Assembly: GCF_016860525.1 (NCBI RefSeq)
Contig: NZ_BNEA01000015.1
Location: 3,782,001-3,846,000, forward strand
DNA: 64,000 bases
Direction: 5' to 3'
Source of the DNA: Streptomyces rubradiris
GTDB lineage: Bacteria > Actinomycetota > Actinomycetes > Streptomycetales > Streptomycetaceae
The notes under the pieces were generated by a model that saw only the letters and a program-made list of their open reading frames with translations, was not told the origin of the DNA and searched no databases. This document shows, in pieces, positions 26,493-35,885 of this stretch; the stretch's first letter is position 1, and the number at the start of each line of letters is the position of its first letter. Made by a program: the position numbers and the translations under genes.

Positions 26493-27677
26493 CTAAGCCA
26501 ACTCCTCCCCCAGCACCCGCGCCGCCCGCTCCACATCGCGGAACCCCACGTACAGCGGGGTGAAGCCGAAGCGGAGGATGTCCGGGTGCCGGAAGTCGCC
26601 CACGACACCCCGCCCGATCAGGCGTTTCATCACCTCACCCGCGTCGGGGCAGCGCAGGGCGATCTGGCTGCCCCGCTCCGCGTGCCGCTCGGGGGTCACA
26701 CACTCCACCCGGCCGGGCTCGGTGTACGCGGCCACGCACCGCAGGAAGAAGTCCGTCAGCGCCAGGGACTTGGCGCGGACGGCGGTGACGGACACCCCGT
26801 CCCACACGTCGAGCGCGGACTCCAGCGCCAGCAGGGAGAGGATGTCCGGCGTGCCGACCCGCCCTCGCACGGCGCCCGCCGCCGGGGCGTACTCGGGGCT
26901 CATCCCGAACGGCTCGGCGTGGGAGTTCCAGCCGGGCAGCGGGGAGTCGAAGCGGTCCTGCAGCTCCTCGCGGACGTACAGGTACGCCGGTGAACCCGGG
27001 CCTCCGTTCAGGTACTTGTAGGTGCAGCCGACCGCGAGGTCCACGCCGTGCTCGTCCAGGCCCACCGGCAGCGCGCCCGCGCTGTGGCACAGGTCCCACA
27101 CCGCGAGGGCGCCGCAGGCGTGGACCGCGGCGGTGAGCGCCGGGAGGTCGTGCAGCCGGCCGGTGCGGTAGTCGACGTGGTTGAGCAGGACCGCGGCCGT
27201 ACGGCCGGACAGCGCGCCCGGCACCTCGGCCGGGGTGACCGGGCGCAGGGTGCTGCCGGTCAGCCGGGCCGCCGAGGCGGCGATGTAGCCGTCCGTGGGG
27301 AACGTCGTGGCGTCGACCAGGAGTTCGTCACGGCCGTCGCCCGCCATGCGGACCGCCGCGACCAGCGCCTTGAAGACGTTGACGCTGGTCGAGTCGCCCA
27401 CGACGATCTGGCCCGGCGCCGCGCCCACCAGCGGGGCGATCCGGTCGCCGACCCGCTCGGGCGCCGTCCACCAGCCGCTCTCCTCCCAGGAGCGGATGCG
27501 CAGTTCGCCCCACTCGCGACGGACGACGTCCGCCAGCCGGCCGGGGACGTGCGCGGGCAGGGCGCCCAGGGAGTTCCCGTCCAGGTACACGACGTCGTCG
27601 AGGACGAACCGGTCCCGCAGGGGCGCGAGTCCGTCCTCCGCGTCCAGCTTCTCCGCGTGCAGGGCCAACTCAGACAT
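26493..27677 (-). CDS. kynU: Kynureninase
   Basis: 394 residues, PLP-dependent. Motifs: VYLDGNSLGALPAHVP, the G/A-S-T phosphate site (VGDSTSVNVFKALVAAVRMA), VLLNHVDYRTGRLHDLPAL, WDLCHSAGALPVGLDEHGVDLAVGCTYKYLNGGPGSPAYLYV, where Asp binds the pyridine nitrogen and Lys in CTYKYLNGGPG forms the Schiff base, and the C-terminal RCPDAGEVMKRLIGRGVVGDFRHPDILRFGFTPLYVGF. It cleaves kynurenine to anthranilate and alanine. Overlaps the end of the upstream tryptophan dioxygenase gene by 8 bp, indicating one operon. Confidence 0.97.
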   Translation of the reverse strand: MSELALHAEKLDAEDGLAPLRDRFVLDDVVYLDGNSLGALPAHVPGRLADVVRREWGELRIRSWEESGWWTAPERVGDRIAPLVGAAPGQIVVGDSTSVNVFKALVAAVRMAGDGRDELLVDATTFPTDGYIAASAARLTGSTLRPVTPAEVPGALSGRTAAVLLNHVDYRTGRLHDLPALTAAVHACGALAVWDLCHSAGALPVGLDEHGVDLAVGCTYKYLNGGPGSPAYLYVREELQDRFDSPLPGWNSHAEPFGMSPEYAPAAGAVRGRVGTPDILSLLALESALDVWDGVSVTAVRAKSLALTDFFLRCVAAYTEPGRVECVTPERHAERGSQIALRCPDAGEVMKRLIGRGVVGDFRHPDILRFGFTPLYVGFRDVERAARVLGEELA

Positions 27678-28518
27678 GGGACCTCGCCGTCCACAGCTCG
27701 GGGAACACGTTCTTGCGGGCGCGCTTCTCCAGCCAGGCCACGCCGGCGGAGCCGCCCGTGCCGGGCTTGGCGCCCATCGCGCGCCGGGTGGCCACCAGGT
27801 GGTCGTTGCGCCAGCGCCACACCAGTTCGGCCACGTCCGTCAACGCCTCGCCCAGCCGGGCGAGTTCGTCGCTCTCGTCGCCCGCGTAGACGGCGGTCCA
27901 GGCGGCCTCCACGGCCTGGGACGGCTCGTACCGGGCGGCCAGGTCCCGGTGCAGCACGGAGTCCGGGATCGGGTGCCCGCGCCGCGCGAGGAGCCGTAGC
28001 GCCTCGTCGTACAGGCTGGGCTCGTGCAGGGCCTTCTCCAGTTCCGCGTGGACGCGCGGGACGCCCTGGTGCGGTACGAGCATGGAGGCGGACTTCTCGC
28101 CGAGCAGGAACTCCAGGCGCCGGTACATCGCCGACTGGAAGCCGGAGCCCTCGCCGAGCGCGCCGCGGTAGGCGTTGAACTGCGCCGGGGTCAGCTGGCC
28201 GAGCGGCTTCCAGGAGGCGTTCAGCGCCTCCAGCTCCCGCACGGAACGTTTCAGCGCGGCGAGCGCCGTCGGTACGTCGTCCGAACGGAGCGCATGGGCG
28301 GCCGTCTCCCACTCGTGCACGATCACGGTGAACCACAGCTCCATGACCTGGGTGGTCACCAGGAAGACCATTTCCCCGGGGTCGTCGGAGAGGGTGTGCT
28401 GGAGGTGGGTGAGGACGTCGGCCTTGACGTAGTCCTCGTACGGCGTCGTCCCCGCGAAATCCAGGTTCGGGGTCTCGGGCTCAGCGGCCTGGTGAGGGTG
28501 GTGAGCCTGTTGGGACAT
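27670..28518 (-). CDS. kynA: Tryptophan 2,3-dioxygenase
   Basis: 282 residues from ATG at 28518 with AGGAG 7 nt upstream; the longer open frame upstream is not supported. Family motifs: LDFAGTTPYEDYVKADVLTHLQHTLSDDPGEMVFLVTTQVMELWFTVIVHEWETA, SVRELEALNASWKPLGQLTPAQFNAYRGALGEGSGFQSAMYRRLEFLLGEK, and the C-terminal LVWRWRNDHLVATRRAMGAKPGTGGSAGVAWLEK with the GTGGS loop. The haem enzyme opens the indole ring of tryptophan to N-formylkynurenine. First gene of the kyn operon (TDO, kynureninase, then the formamidase-like hydrolase). Confidence 0.97.
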   Translation of the reverse strand: MSQQAHHPHQAAEPETPNLDFAGTTPYEDYVKADVLTHLQHTLSDDPGEMVFLVTTQVMELWFTVIVHEWETAAHALRSDDVPTALAALKRSVRELEALNASWKPLGQLTPAQFNAYRGALGEGSGFQSAMYRRLEFLLGEKSASMLVPHQGVPRVHAELEKALHEPSLYDEALRLLARRGHPIPDSVLHRDLAARYEPSQAVEAAWTAVYAGDESDELARLGEALTDVAELVWRWRNDHLVATRRAMGAKPGTGGSAGVAWLEKRARKNVFPELWTARSHV

Positions 28519-28624
28519 CGCTGTCTCCTGTATTACTCCGGGTAGCGGTCCGCCCCTGCCGATGCCGGCACGGGGGCCCCGGTCCCCACCCCGCCATCCT
28601 CCGCAATGCCCCGGGGGACGGCAA

Positions 28625-28648
28625 GGCCCGCCTGTCGCCAGACGGGCC
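28625..28648 (-). terminator. Hairpin downstream of the DUF3151 gene
   Basis: GGCCCG-C-CTG TCGC CAG-A-CGGGCC: nine pairs with one mismatch and a 4-nt loop, 26 bp beyond the DUF3151 stop and upstream of the tryptophan dioxygenase gene. Confidence 0.6.
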
Positions 28649-28673
28649 ACACCGGTGACGTGCGTCCCGCCGG

Positions 28674-29087
28674 TCAGCCCAGGGTCTGGGCCGCCGTCGG
28701 CGAGGAGTCCTTCAGGAACTGGGAGCAGCGCTCGTACTCCTCCTGCTCCCCGATCGCCTGGGCGGCGCGGGCGAGGGCGTGCAGCGCGCGCAGGAAGCCG
28801 CGGTTCGGCTCGTGCTCCCACGGGACCGGGCCGTGGCCCTTCCAGCCGTTGCGGCGCAGCGCGTCCAGGCCGCGGTGGTAGCCGGTACGGGCGTAGGCGT
28901 ACGACTCCACGACCGAGCCCCGCTCGAACGCGTCGTCGGCCAGCCGGGCCCAGGCGAGGGACGAGGTGGGGTGCTGGGCGGCGACCTCCGCCGGCGCGGT
29001 ACCGGCCGCGAGCGCCTCGCGGGGCCCGGGGTCGTCGGGGAGGTGGGTCGGGGGCGGTCCGCCGAGAAGGTTCTGGTGAATCGTCAT
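28674..29087 (-). CDS. DUF3151 family protein
   Basis: 137 residues from ATG at 29087 (MTIHQNLLGGPPPTHLPDD); an in-frame start at 29105 is possible. Conserved features are AALAAGTAPAEVAAQHPTSSLAWARLADDAF, SYAYARTGYHRGLDALRRNGWKGHGPVPWEHEPNRGFLRALHALARAAQAIGE. All-helical, TPR-like, soluble. DUF3151 is an actinobacterial family of unknown function often located by fructose-bisphosphate aldolase, as here (fba lies upstream, separated by the MFS remnant). Confidence 0.88.
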   Translation of the reverse strand: MTIHQNLLGGPPPTHLPDDPGPREALAAGTAPAEVAAQHPTSSLAWARLADDAFERGSVVESYAYARTGYHRGLDALRRNGWKGHGPVPWEHEPNRGFLRALHALARAAQAIGEQEEYERCSQFLKDSSPTAAQTLG

Positions 29088-29325
29088 GGGTTCAGTGTGT
29101 CTCACGGGGGTGTGCGGGCGTGCGCGGCAGGGGGTACGGACAGCGCCCTGCTAGGGGCGCGGGGAACTGCGCGGGCAACCCACCACCGGGCCGCACCCGG
29201 AAGATCACCGCACACAAGAGCCGCACCCGGGAAGCGGCCGTGCCTACCGGCCCCCCTCCAGCGCGGAGCCGTCACATTGCCATGGGTCCGGCATGCCGGG
29301 CGGCGGCAGTCCGGGGCCGGGCGAC

Positions 29326-29690
29326 GGACCAGGGTGGCGCCGAGGACGTCGAAGCAGCCGCGGGCGGGGGCGCCGGCGGGCTCCGGGACGTGCCGCAGCG
29401 CGACCGGCACGGACAGCGCCGCCAGCGGCACGTTGAGCAGGAACCCCCGGCGCCGGCCGGGCCCGGCCACCAGCCAGCCGCCGAGCAGGCTCAGGCCGGC
29501 CGGCGTGACCAGGTAGGCGTTGACGGTCCACTGGAGGCGGCGCGGCCCGTGTCCAGGTCGCGGCCGATGCGCGGCGGGGCGACGTTGACGACGGTGGAGT
29601 CCAGCATCGCCATGGCGGAGCCGAGGACGGTGGTGAACAGCAGCCACCTGCCCTGGGGCGAGGCCGGCCGGGCGTCGGGTATGCCCCAGG
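29326..29690 (-). pseudogene. MFS drug transporter (EmrB/QacA-like) remnant
   Basis: The frame beginning near 29690 reads YTWGIPDARPASPQGRWLLF, TTVLGSAMAMLDSTVVNVAP and PRIGRDLDTGRAA, the first helix of a 14-TM drug:H+ antiporter. One base is missing about position 29540, and the reading continues in another frame as LQWTVNAYLVTPAGLSLLGG. It then jumps straight to GFLLNVPLAALSVPVALRHVPEP and FDVLGATLV, segments that normally lie about 100 residues further on. No start codon was found. Frameshift plus internal deletion make this a clear pseudogene. The flank 29106-29325 has no gene. Confidence 0.85.
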
Positions 29691-29693
29691 TGT

Positions 29694-29734
29694 ACGGCGG
29701 GCCCGGCGGCAGGGACAGCCGCCGGGCCCGCCGT
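29694..29734 (-). terminator. Terminator of fba (17-bp perfect stem)
   Basis: ACGGCGGGCCCGGCGGC / GCCGCCGGGCCCGCCGT with a 7-nt loop, 11 bp after the fba stop codon. Confidence 0.9.
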
Positions 29735-29744
29735 GGGGTACCGC

Positions 29745-30767
29745 TTACTTGATCTTGTTGCCCGCCGAGCGCAGGTGCTGCGTGGCCTGCACGACGCGCG
29801 CGGCCATGCTCGCCTCGGCCAGCTTGCCCCAGGTACGCGGGTCGTAGGCCTTCTTGTTGCCGACCTCGCCGTCGACCTTCAGGACGCCGTCGTAGTTCTG
29901 GAACATGTGGGCGGCGACCGGACGGGTGAAGGCGTACTGGGTGTCCGTGTCGATGTTCATCTTCACCACGCCGTTCTCCAGCGCGGTCAGGATCTCCTGC
30001 TCGGTGGAGCCGGAGCCGCCGTGGAAGACGAAGTCGAACGGGGACTCCTTGCCGAACCGGGCGGCGACGCCCTCGTTCAGCTCCTTCAGCAGCTCGGGAC
30101 GCAGCACGACGTTGCCCGGCTTGTACACGCCGTGCACGTTGCCGAAGGACGCGGCCAGCAGGTAGCGGCCCTTCTCGCCCAGGCCCAGGGCCTCGGCGGT
30201 GCGGATGGCGTCGTCGACGGTGGTGTACAGCTCGTCGTTGATCTCGTGGGTGACGCCGTCCTCCTCACCGCCGGTGGGGGTGATCTCCACCTCCAGGATG
30301 ATCTTGGCGGCGCGGGCCTGCTCCAGCAGCTCCTGCGCGATCTCCAGGTTGTCGGCGAGGGTCTCGGCGGAGCCGTCCCACATGTGCGACTGGAACAGCG
30401 GGGTGAGACCGGCGTCGACGCGCTTCTTGGACAGCGCGAGCAGCGGACGCACGTACCCGTCGAGCTTGTCCTTCGGGCAGTGGTCGGTGTGCAGGGCGAT
30501 GTTGACCGGGTACTTCTCGGCGATGACGTGCGCGAACTCGGCGAGCGCGACCGCGCCGGTCACCATGTCCTTGCTGTACTGGCCGCCGAGGAACTCCGCA
30601 CCGCCGGTCGAGATCTGGACGATGCCGTCGCTCTCGGCCTCCGCGAAACCGCGCAGCGCCGCGTTCAGGGTCTGCGTGGAGGTCACGTTGATGGCCGGGT
30701 AGGCGAACTTGCCTGCCTTCGCCCGGTCGAGCATCTCGTTGTAGACCTCGGGGGTTGCGATGGGCAT
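29745..30767 (-). CDS. fba: Class II fructose-bisphosphate aldolase
   Basis: 340 residues. Class II zinc aldolase signatures: YPAINVTSTQTLNAALRGFAEAESDGIVQIS, IALHTDHCPKDKLDGYVRPLL (zinc His), EVEITPTGGEEDGV, FGNVHGVYKPGNVVLRPELL, FDFVFHGGSGSTEQEILTALENGVVKMNIDTDTQYAFTRPV. It interconverts fructose 1,6-bisphosphate with DHAP and glyceraldehyde 3-phosphate in glycolysis/gluconeogenesis. Monocistronic by context: a 142-bp gap upstream to pyrE and a strong terminator downstream. Confidence 0.98.
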   Translation of the reverse strand: MPIATPEVYNEMLDRAKAGKFAYPAINVTSTQTLNAALRGFAEAESDGIVQISTGGAEFLGGQYSKDMVTGAVALAEFAHVIAEKYPVNIALHTDHCPKDKLDGYVRPLLALSKKRVDAGLTPLFQSHMWDGSAETLADNLEIAQELLEQARAAKIILEVEITPTGGEEDGVTHEINDELYTTVDDAIRTAEALGLGEKGRYLLAASFGNVHGVYKPGNVVLRPELLKELNEGVAARFGKESPFDFVFHGGSGSTEQEILTALENGVVKMNIDTDTQYAFTRPVAAHMFQNYDGVLKVDGEVGNKKAYDPRTWGKLAEASMAARVVQATQHLRSAGNKIK

Positions 30768-30909
30768 CTGTCCGCTCCTTGTGTTGCGGGTAGGGGTTCT
30801 GCGTTACGGCCCTGACCTAGACCTGGGGGGGCGACGTCATCGTCGGCCCCATCTTCCCAGACATGACCCGATGGTCCACGCGCCGGTCAAGACCGGAACG
30901 TCCGGATCG

Positions 30910-31461
30910 TCAGTCCAGCCCCAGTTCGTCCTTCGAGAAGGCGAAGCGGTAGGGAACACCAGCTCCCGCTTCGATCTTCTCTGCGGCTCCGGTCGCCCGG
31001 TCCACGATCGTGGCGACGGCGACGACCTCCGCGCCGGCCTCCCGCACGGCCTCCACGGCGGTCAGCGGGGAACCGCCGGTGGTGGAGGTGTCCTCGACCA
31101 CCAGGACCCGGCGGCCCGCGATGTCCGGACCCTCGACGCGCCGCTGGAGCCCGTGTGCCTTGGCCGCCTTGCGGACCACGAACGCGTCCAGGCGCCGGCC
31201 GCGCGCGGCGGCGGCGTGCAGCATGGCGGCGGCCACCGGGTCGGCGCCCATGGTGAGCCCGCCGACCGCGTCGAACTCCAGGTCCGCGGTCAGGTCCAGC
31301 AGCACCTGGCCGACCAGCGGGGCGGCCTCGCCGTCGAGGGTGATGCGGCGCAGGTCGACGTAGTAGTCGGCCTCCAGGCCGGAGGAGAGGGTCACCTTGC
31401 CGTGCACCACGGCCTTGTCCTTGATCTGCTGCAGCAGCGCGCCGCGCACGTCGTCCGTCAT
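30910..31461 (-). CDS. pyrE: Orotate phosphoribosyltransferase
   Basis: 183 residues. N-terminal GKVTLSSGLEADYYVDLRRITLDG and DAVGGLTMGADPVAAAMLHAAA; flexible-loop region VVRKAAKAHGLQRRVEG; PRPP-binding motif RVLVVEDTSTTGGSPLTAVEAVREAGAEVVAVATIVDR. It converts orotate and PRPP to OMP in pyrimidine synthesis. It lies 10 bp after the aldose-epimerase gene, hence probably cotranscribed with it. Confidence 0.96.
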   Translation of the reverse strand: MTDDVRGALLQQIKDKAVVHGKVTLSSGLEADYYVDLRRITLDGEAAPLVGQVLLDLTADLEFDAVGGLTMGADPVAAAMLHAAAARGRRLDAFVVRKAAKAHGLQRRVEGPDIAGRRVLVVEDTSTTGGSPLTAVEAVREAGAEVVAVATIVDRATGAAEKIEAGAGVPYRFAFSKDELGLD

Positions 31462-31471
31462 GCCGACCAGC

Positions 31472-32260
31472 TTAGAGCCGGCGCCAGCTCCAGGTCGTAC
31501 TCGCCTCCAGCGGCTGAAGCGGGGTGACCAGGCGCGGAAGGGTGTTCAGGCCGTTGGGCGGGCCGGTCTGCGGCTCCACGCAGACGGCCTCGGCCTGTTC
31601 GTCGTAGACCACCACCCACTCCTCGCGGCTCGCCACCTTCAGCTCCAGCCGGTCCGGCCAGGTGAGGGTGACGTCCACCCCGCCGGGCATGCCGAAGCAG
31701 TCGTCCCAGGGGCCCGGCCGGGGGTCGGTCCGATTGCCGGTGGGCAGGTGGTCGGCGCCGCGCTCCTCCTGCCAGGCGGGCGCGAAGTCCAGCCGTACGT
31801 CCGCGCCGTCGAGGTTCCGGTTGAACCACGGGTGCCAGCCGAGCTGCGCCGGGAAGGAGTCGTCGTACGCCTCCACGGACATGGTCAGGGTCAGGCCGTC
31901 CTCGGTGAGCGCGACGACCTGGGTGACGCGCCCGGGGTGCGGCCAGGGGTCGGTCAGCTCGTACGTGATCACCGCCTCGTCCGCCGAGACGCGCGCGGTG
32001 CGCCAGGCGCCGTCGCGCGCGGTGCCGTGGATGGCGTGCGGCGGGGAGTTGAGCGGCATCCGGCGGACGGTGCCGCCGTCCAGGAAGCGGCCGTCGCGGA
32101 TCCGGCCGCACCAGGGCACCATCGGGAAGCAGCCGTAGCGCGGGCCCTGCCGCAGCAGCTCCAGGGAGCCGATCCTGAGCCCGCTGATCCGGCCGCCGTT
32201 CGCGGGGCTGACGCGTACTTCCGCTTCGCCTGCGGTCAGCGTGATGTCTTCGTTGCTCAC
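31472..32260 (-). CDS. Aldose 1-epimerase family protein
   Basis: 262 residues, galactose-mutarotase-like beta-sandwich. Recognisable segments: VSPANGGRISGLRIGSLELLRQ, GCFPMVPWCGRIRDGRF, NSPPHAIHGTARDGAWR (catalytic-type His in AIHG), SFPAQLGWHPWFNRNL (second His) and VCVEPQTGPPNGLN (general-base Glu). It should interconvert sugar anomers; specificity is not evident. Forms a two-gene unit with pyrE downstream (10-bp gap). Confidence 0.88.
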   Translation of the reverse strand: MSNEDITLTAGEAEVRVSPANGGRISGLRIGSLELLRQGPRYGCFPMVPWCGRIRDGRFLDGGTVRRMPLNSPPHAIHGTARDGAWRTARVSADEAVITYELTDPWPHPGRVTQVVALTEDGLTLTMSVEAYDDSFPAQLGWHPWFNRNLDGADVRLDFAPAWQEERGADHLPTGNRTDPRPGPWDDCFGMPGGVDVTLTWPDRLELKVASREEWVVVYDEQAEAVCVEPQTGPPNGLNTLPRLVTPLQPLEASTTWSWRRL

Positions 32261-32303
32261 GGGACGACACTACTGGGGCGCGCGGCGGGTGCGCGGGCGC
32301 CGG

Positions 32304-33374
32304 TCAGCGTCGTCTGCGCAGGGCGCGGGTGACCACGATCGCCGAGGCCAGGGCGAAGGCCGCGGCGGGGGCGGCCCAGCGCAGGGCCGGGTTACCGACG
32401 ACGGTCTGGGGGGCGGGCACGGGGGCGTACCGGCCGCGCGGCGGGGCGTGGTCGACCTCCTCGGCGCTGCGCCCGATCATCGTCCGCCGGGCATGCGCGG
32501 CCTCGGCGAGCGGCTCTCCGGTGCCCTCCAAGTCCTCGGCGAGCACGTCGGAGGGAACGGGGCCGGTGTCTTCGGTGGCATCGGCCTCTACGGTGCCGTC
32601 GTCCGCGTCCGCGTCCCCGTCCAGCTCGTCCGCGTCGCGGTCGAGGGAGGGCGGCGGGACCTCGGTGTCGAAGACGGAGCGGTGGGGTTCGCCCGCCACC
32701 GCGTCCCGATCGGCAACGTCGGCCTCTTGGGGCTCGTGAGCCTCGTGCGTCTCCCCGTTCTCGGCGGTCTCGTCGGTCTCGGCGGTCTCGTCGGTCTCGG
32801 AGGTCTCATCGGTCTCCGACGACCCATCGGCCCGGGAGAGCTTCCCGGCCCCCGGGTGCTCGTCCGCCGACGAAGGCTCACCCGGCTCGTCGACCGCCGG
32901 CTCGTGCTCCACCGACGGTTCGTCCGCAGCCCCTGACTCGTCGCCCGCCGGCGTCTCCTCCGCCGCCAGCGACTCCAGGAACCGGCTCAGCAGCCTCGTC
33001 GCCGCCGATGTCACCGACTCCGCCGGGAGTTCGGTGATCCGGCCGGACGCGGTCGCCGTGCCCTCGGCCGTGACCGTGCAGCCGTCCTCGGCGTCCGCGA
33101 GGCGCAGGGTCAGGGACAGCTTCACCGAGCCGGTGCCGCGGGCCTCGGTGGCGTCGGCCTCGACACCGTAGGTGCCGTCGGCGCGCGGGGTCACCCGGGC
33201 CGTGCCGCGGTAGGTCACGGAGTGCCCACCGACGCGGAGTTTCAGGCGGCCGGTGATCGGTTCGGCACCGGCGTCCCGTTGCAGCCCGGGAACGGCGCGG
33301 GCGACGCGAGCGGGGTCGGTCAGGGCGGCGCCGAGCCGGTCGGTGGAAGCCTGGACGAAGACCTGGTGCTCCAT
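32304..33374 (-). CDS. SRPBCC (CoxG-like) protein with acidic linker and C-terminal membrane helix
   Basis: 356 residues from ATG at 33374. Residues 1-145 form a SRPBCC/CoxG-like helix-grip domain (MEHQVFVQASTDRLGAALTDPARVARAVPGLQRDAG...GSVKLSLTLRL...GTATASGRITELP). A ~180-residue Asp/Glu-rich linker includes near-repeats of the SETDET/AETDETA type. One C-terminal helix (LRWAAPAAAFALASAIVVTRALRRRR) anchors the protein, with its domain in the cytoplasm. CoxG relatives recruit or dock metalloenzymes, but no carbon-monoxide dehydrogenase genes are nearby, so function is open. Confidence 0.78.
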   Translation of the reverse strand: MEHQVFVQASTDRLGAALTDPARVARAVPGLQRDAGAEPITGRLKLRVGGHSVTYRGTARVTPRADGTYGVEADATEARGTGSVKLSLTLRLADAEDGCTVTAEGTATASGRITELPAESVTSAATRLLSRFLESLAAEETPAGDESGAADEPSVEHEPAVDEPGEPSSADEHPGAGKLSRADGSSETDETSETDETAETDETAENGETHEAHEPQEADVADRDAVAGEPHRSVFDTEVPPPSLDRDADELDGDADADDGTVEADATEDTGPVPSDVLAEDLEGTGEPLAEAAHARRTMIGRSAEEVDHAPPRGRYAPVPAPQTVVGNPALRWAAPAAAFALASAIVVTRALRRRR

Positions 33375-33510
33375 GGTCCGGGAGCCTACCCACTCGCGGC
33401 CGGAACTCACCCGGGCGTGCGGACGGCTCCGCGCCCGGCCCCCCGTTCGCGCACGCGCCCACCGGTCCGCCCGGCGGGAAGGCGGCCGTCGGCTTCCCCG
33501 GGGCGGCGCC

Positions 33511-35145
33511 TCAGTACCGCGGACGCACCAGTGTGGAGGCCCGCAGCCCGTCGATCCGGGTGCGGTCGGCGGCCCGCGCGTCCGCCGTCAGCCGGGCCTG
33601 GGTCAGCGTGCCCGGCCGCCAGGTGCCCAGGCGCAGGGGCGGCGGGGTGCGGCCCGGGGCCGCCAGCAGGAAGCCCCAGTCGTGCGGGGCCCGGGACGCG
33701 CCCGCCGAGCGGTCGGGGCCGGCCGCGGAGCCGCTGTCGTGGCCAGGCACCCGGTACGGGGAGACGCCGAAACCGGCCGCGCGGAGGGTCGCGGCGACGG
33801 TCCAGTAGACGCGCGGCCGGGTGGTGACGGGACCGGCGTGCACCACCAGGCGGCCGTGCGGGGCCAGCACCCGGCGGGCCAGGCCGTAGAACTCCTGGGA
33901 GTACAGCTTGGCGCCGGCGGTGATGCCCGGATCGGGCAGGTCGGCGATCACGACGTCGTACGCCCGCACGCGCGTCCCCCGCAGCCAGGCGAGCGCGTCG
34001 GCGGTGGTGGCGTGGAGGCGCGGGTCGGCGAAAGCGTGCGCGTTGGCAGCGGCGAGGCCGGGGTCGCGGCGGGCCAGCTCCAGCAGGCCCGGGTCCAGTT
34101 CGACGAGGTCGACGCGGTGTACGTCGCGGTGGCGCAGCACCTCGCGGGCGGCCAGTCCGTCGCCGCCGCCGAGGATCAGCACGCGCGCGTGCGGGCCGGT
34201 CAGGGCCGGGTGGACCAGGGCCTCGTGGTAGCGGCGTTCGTCGCGGCCGCCGACGCGCAGCCGGCCGTCCAGGAAGAGGTCGAGGGGCCGGCCGTGGGTG
34301 CCGCCGGCCAGGACGATCTCCTGCACGCCGGTCCGCACGGCCACCCGGACATCGCCGCCGTACACGGCGCGGCGGGCGGCCCGTTCGAAGTCCCCGGCGA
34401 GGGCGGCGGCACAGGCGAGGACGCCGAGGACGAGCAGGCCGGTGCACAGCAGGAGCCGGCGGGCGCGGCGGCCGAGGTCGCGCCGGAACAGGCCGAGGAC
34501 CAGGGCGCCGCCCGCGACCACGTTGACCGTGCCGGTCAGCAGCGCGCCGGTCAGCTGACCGAGGAACGGCAGAAGCAGGAAGGGAAAGGCGAGGCCGCCG
34601 ACCAGGGCGCCTACGTAGTCCGCGGCGAACAGGTCGGCCACCGCGCCGCCCGCGTCCTGCCGCCGGATGCGCTGGATCAGCTCCATCAGCAGCGGCACCT
34701 CGGCGCCGATGAGCAGGCCGATGGCCAGGGAGAAGGCGACGAGCAGGCAGCACGGTCCGGCGGCCCAGACCCCGCCCCAGCCGGCGGTCCAGGCGAACAC
34801 GGCGTACAGCGCCATGGCGCTGCATCCGCCGACGAGTGCGAGCGCCGTCTCCACCGCGACGAAGCCGGCCGCCGCGTGACAGCGCAGCCGTTTGGCGCCG
34901 AGGGAGCCGATGCCCATGGCGAACACCATCACGGACAGCACCACGGACGCCTGGGTGACCGAGTCGCCGGTCAAGTACGAGGCGAACGCGACCAGTTCGA
35001 GTTCGTACACGAGTCCGCAGGCGGCGCAGACGAAGACGCACGCGAGGACCAGGAACCGCCCGGTGCCGGGCCGGACGGGCAGCCGTGCGGGGCTCGTCCA
35101 GGAAGGCGGGGCGCCTGGGGGCGCGGGGGCGTGCGGTTCGATCAC
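33511..35145 (-). CDS. Membrane spermidine synthase-like protein
   Basis: 544 residues. The N-terminal half has about seven membrane helices ([153 protein letters not shown]). The C-terminal half is an aminopropyltransferase-type methyltransferase fold: [67 protein letters not shown]. Bacterial examples of this fusion exist but their substrates are poorly known; polyamine synthesis is not assured. No polyamine genes are adjacent. Confidence 0.88.
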   Translation of the reverse strand: MIEPHAPAPPGAPPSWTSPARLPVRPGTGRFLVLACVFVCAACGLVYELELVAFASYLTGDSVTQASVVLSVMVFAMGIGSLGAKRLRCHAAAGFVAVETALALVGGCSAMALYAVFAWTAGWGGVWAAGPCCLLVAFSLAIGLLIGAEVPLLMELIQRIRRQDAGGAVADLFAADYVGALVGGLAFPFLLLPFLGQLTGALLTGTVNVVAGGALVLGLFRRDLGRRARRLLLCTGLLVLGVLACAAALAGDFERAARRAVYGGDVRVAVRTGVQEIVLAGGTHGRPLDLFLDGRLRVGGRDERRYHEALVHPALTGPHARVLILGGGDGLAAREVLRHRDVHRVDLVELDPGLLELARRDPGLAAANAHAFADPRLHATTADALAWLRGTRVRAYDVVIADLPDPGITAGAKLYSQEFYGLARRVLAPHGRLVVHAGPVTTRPRVYWTVAATLRAAGFGVSPYRVPGHDSGSAAGPDRSAGASRAPHDWGFLLAAPGRTPPPLRLGTWRPGTLTQARLTADARAADRTRIDGLRASTLVRPRY

Positions 35146-35243
35146 GCTGCGACGTTACGTCACATCCCGGCCACGCTTCGTCACCCACACGTGTGGATCT
35201 GGGGGCGGTTGACGCATTGCGGGTTTATGTCGCCGGAGAAGGC

Positions 35244-35768
35244 TCAGCTCGGCTGGGCCACCCGCGCCCGCTCGCCGACCCGGGTCCGGGTGGCCACCAG
35301 CTGTCCGTCCTGCGGATAGGCGTGCCAGGTGCGCCAGTGCACCTGGCCCTCGTACCGCTGGGCCAGCATCGCGGTGAAGGCGTGCGGGCTGCCCGGGAAG
35401 ACTCCGGCGAGGCCGTGCGGATGGTCGGAGACGAGGGCCAGCAGCTCCTGGGCGCGGCCCGCGAACGAGCCGGGGGTGAGCACCTCGACGCGGGCGGCGA
35501 ATTGGTACTCCCAGTCGCCGACCCGCTTGGCGACGCCCAGCGGCAGCGGGGTGCTGGAGCCCGGGATGCACGCGACCGTCTCCGAGCAGTTGCCGCGCTC
35601 CTCCTCCAGGAGCACCTGGTGGGAGGCGCCGAGCAGCCGCAACTGGAGTCTGGCGCCGGTGAGTTCGAGATCGAGGGTGGCCAGGGCGGGCAGCGGTTCA
35701 CGGCCCAGGGCCCAGGCGAGGTCGGCAGCGCGCGTATCGGTATAGGAGGTGTTCAGGGTCGTGAGCAT
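35244..35768 (-). CDS. DUF2617 family protein
   Basis: 174 residues: MLTTLNTSYTDTRAADLAWALGREPLPAL, then LQLRLLGASHQVLLEEERGNCSETVAC, YQFAARVEVLTPGSFAGRAQELLALVSDHPHGLAGVFPGSPHAFTAML and QVHWRTWHAYPQDGQLVATRTRV. This agrees with DUF2617, an actinobacterial beta-rich family of unknown function. Two conserved Cys are present (CSETVAC). It is divergent from the small ORF at 35886. Confidence 0.85.
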   Translation of the reverse strand: MLTTLNTSYTDTRAADLAWALGREPLPALATLDLELTGARLQLRLLGASHQVLLEEERGNCSETVACIPGSSTPLPLGVAKRVGDWEYQFAARVEVLTPGSFAGRAQELLALVSDHPHGLAGVFPGSPHAFTAMLAQRYEGQVHWRTWHAYPQDGQLVATRTRVGERARVAQPS

Positions 35769-35885
35769 GGATCGGCTCCGCTAACACGCAATGGGGGGAA
35801 ATCAGCCAATTTCAGCCCAGCCGGCCCGGCCGGAATGGGGAGTCAGGGGGCGTTCGAGGGGCTGCGTTGGCGTTTAGAGGGAACC

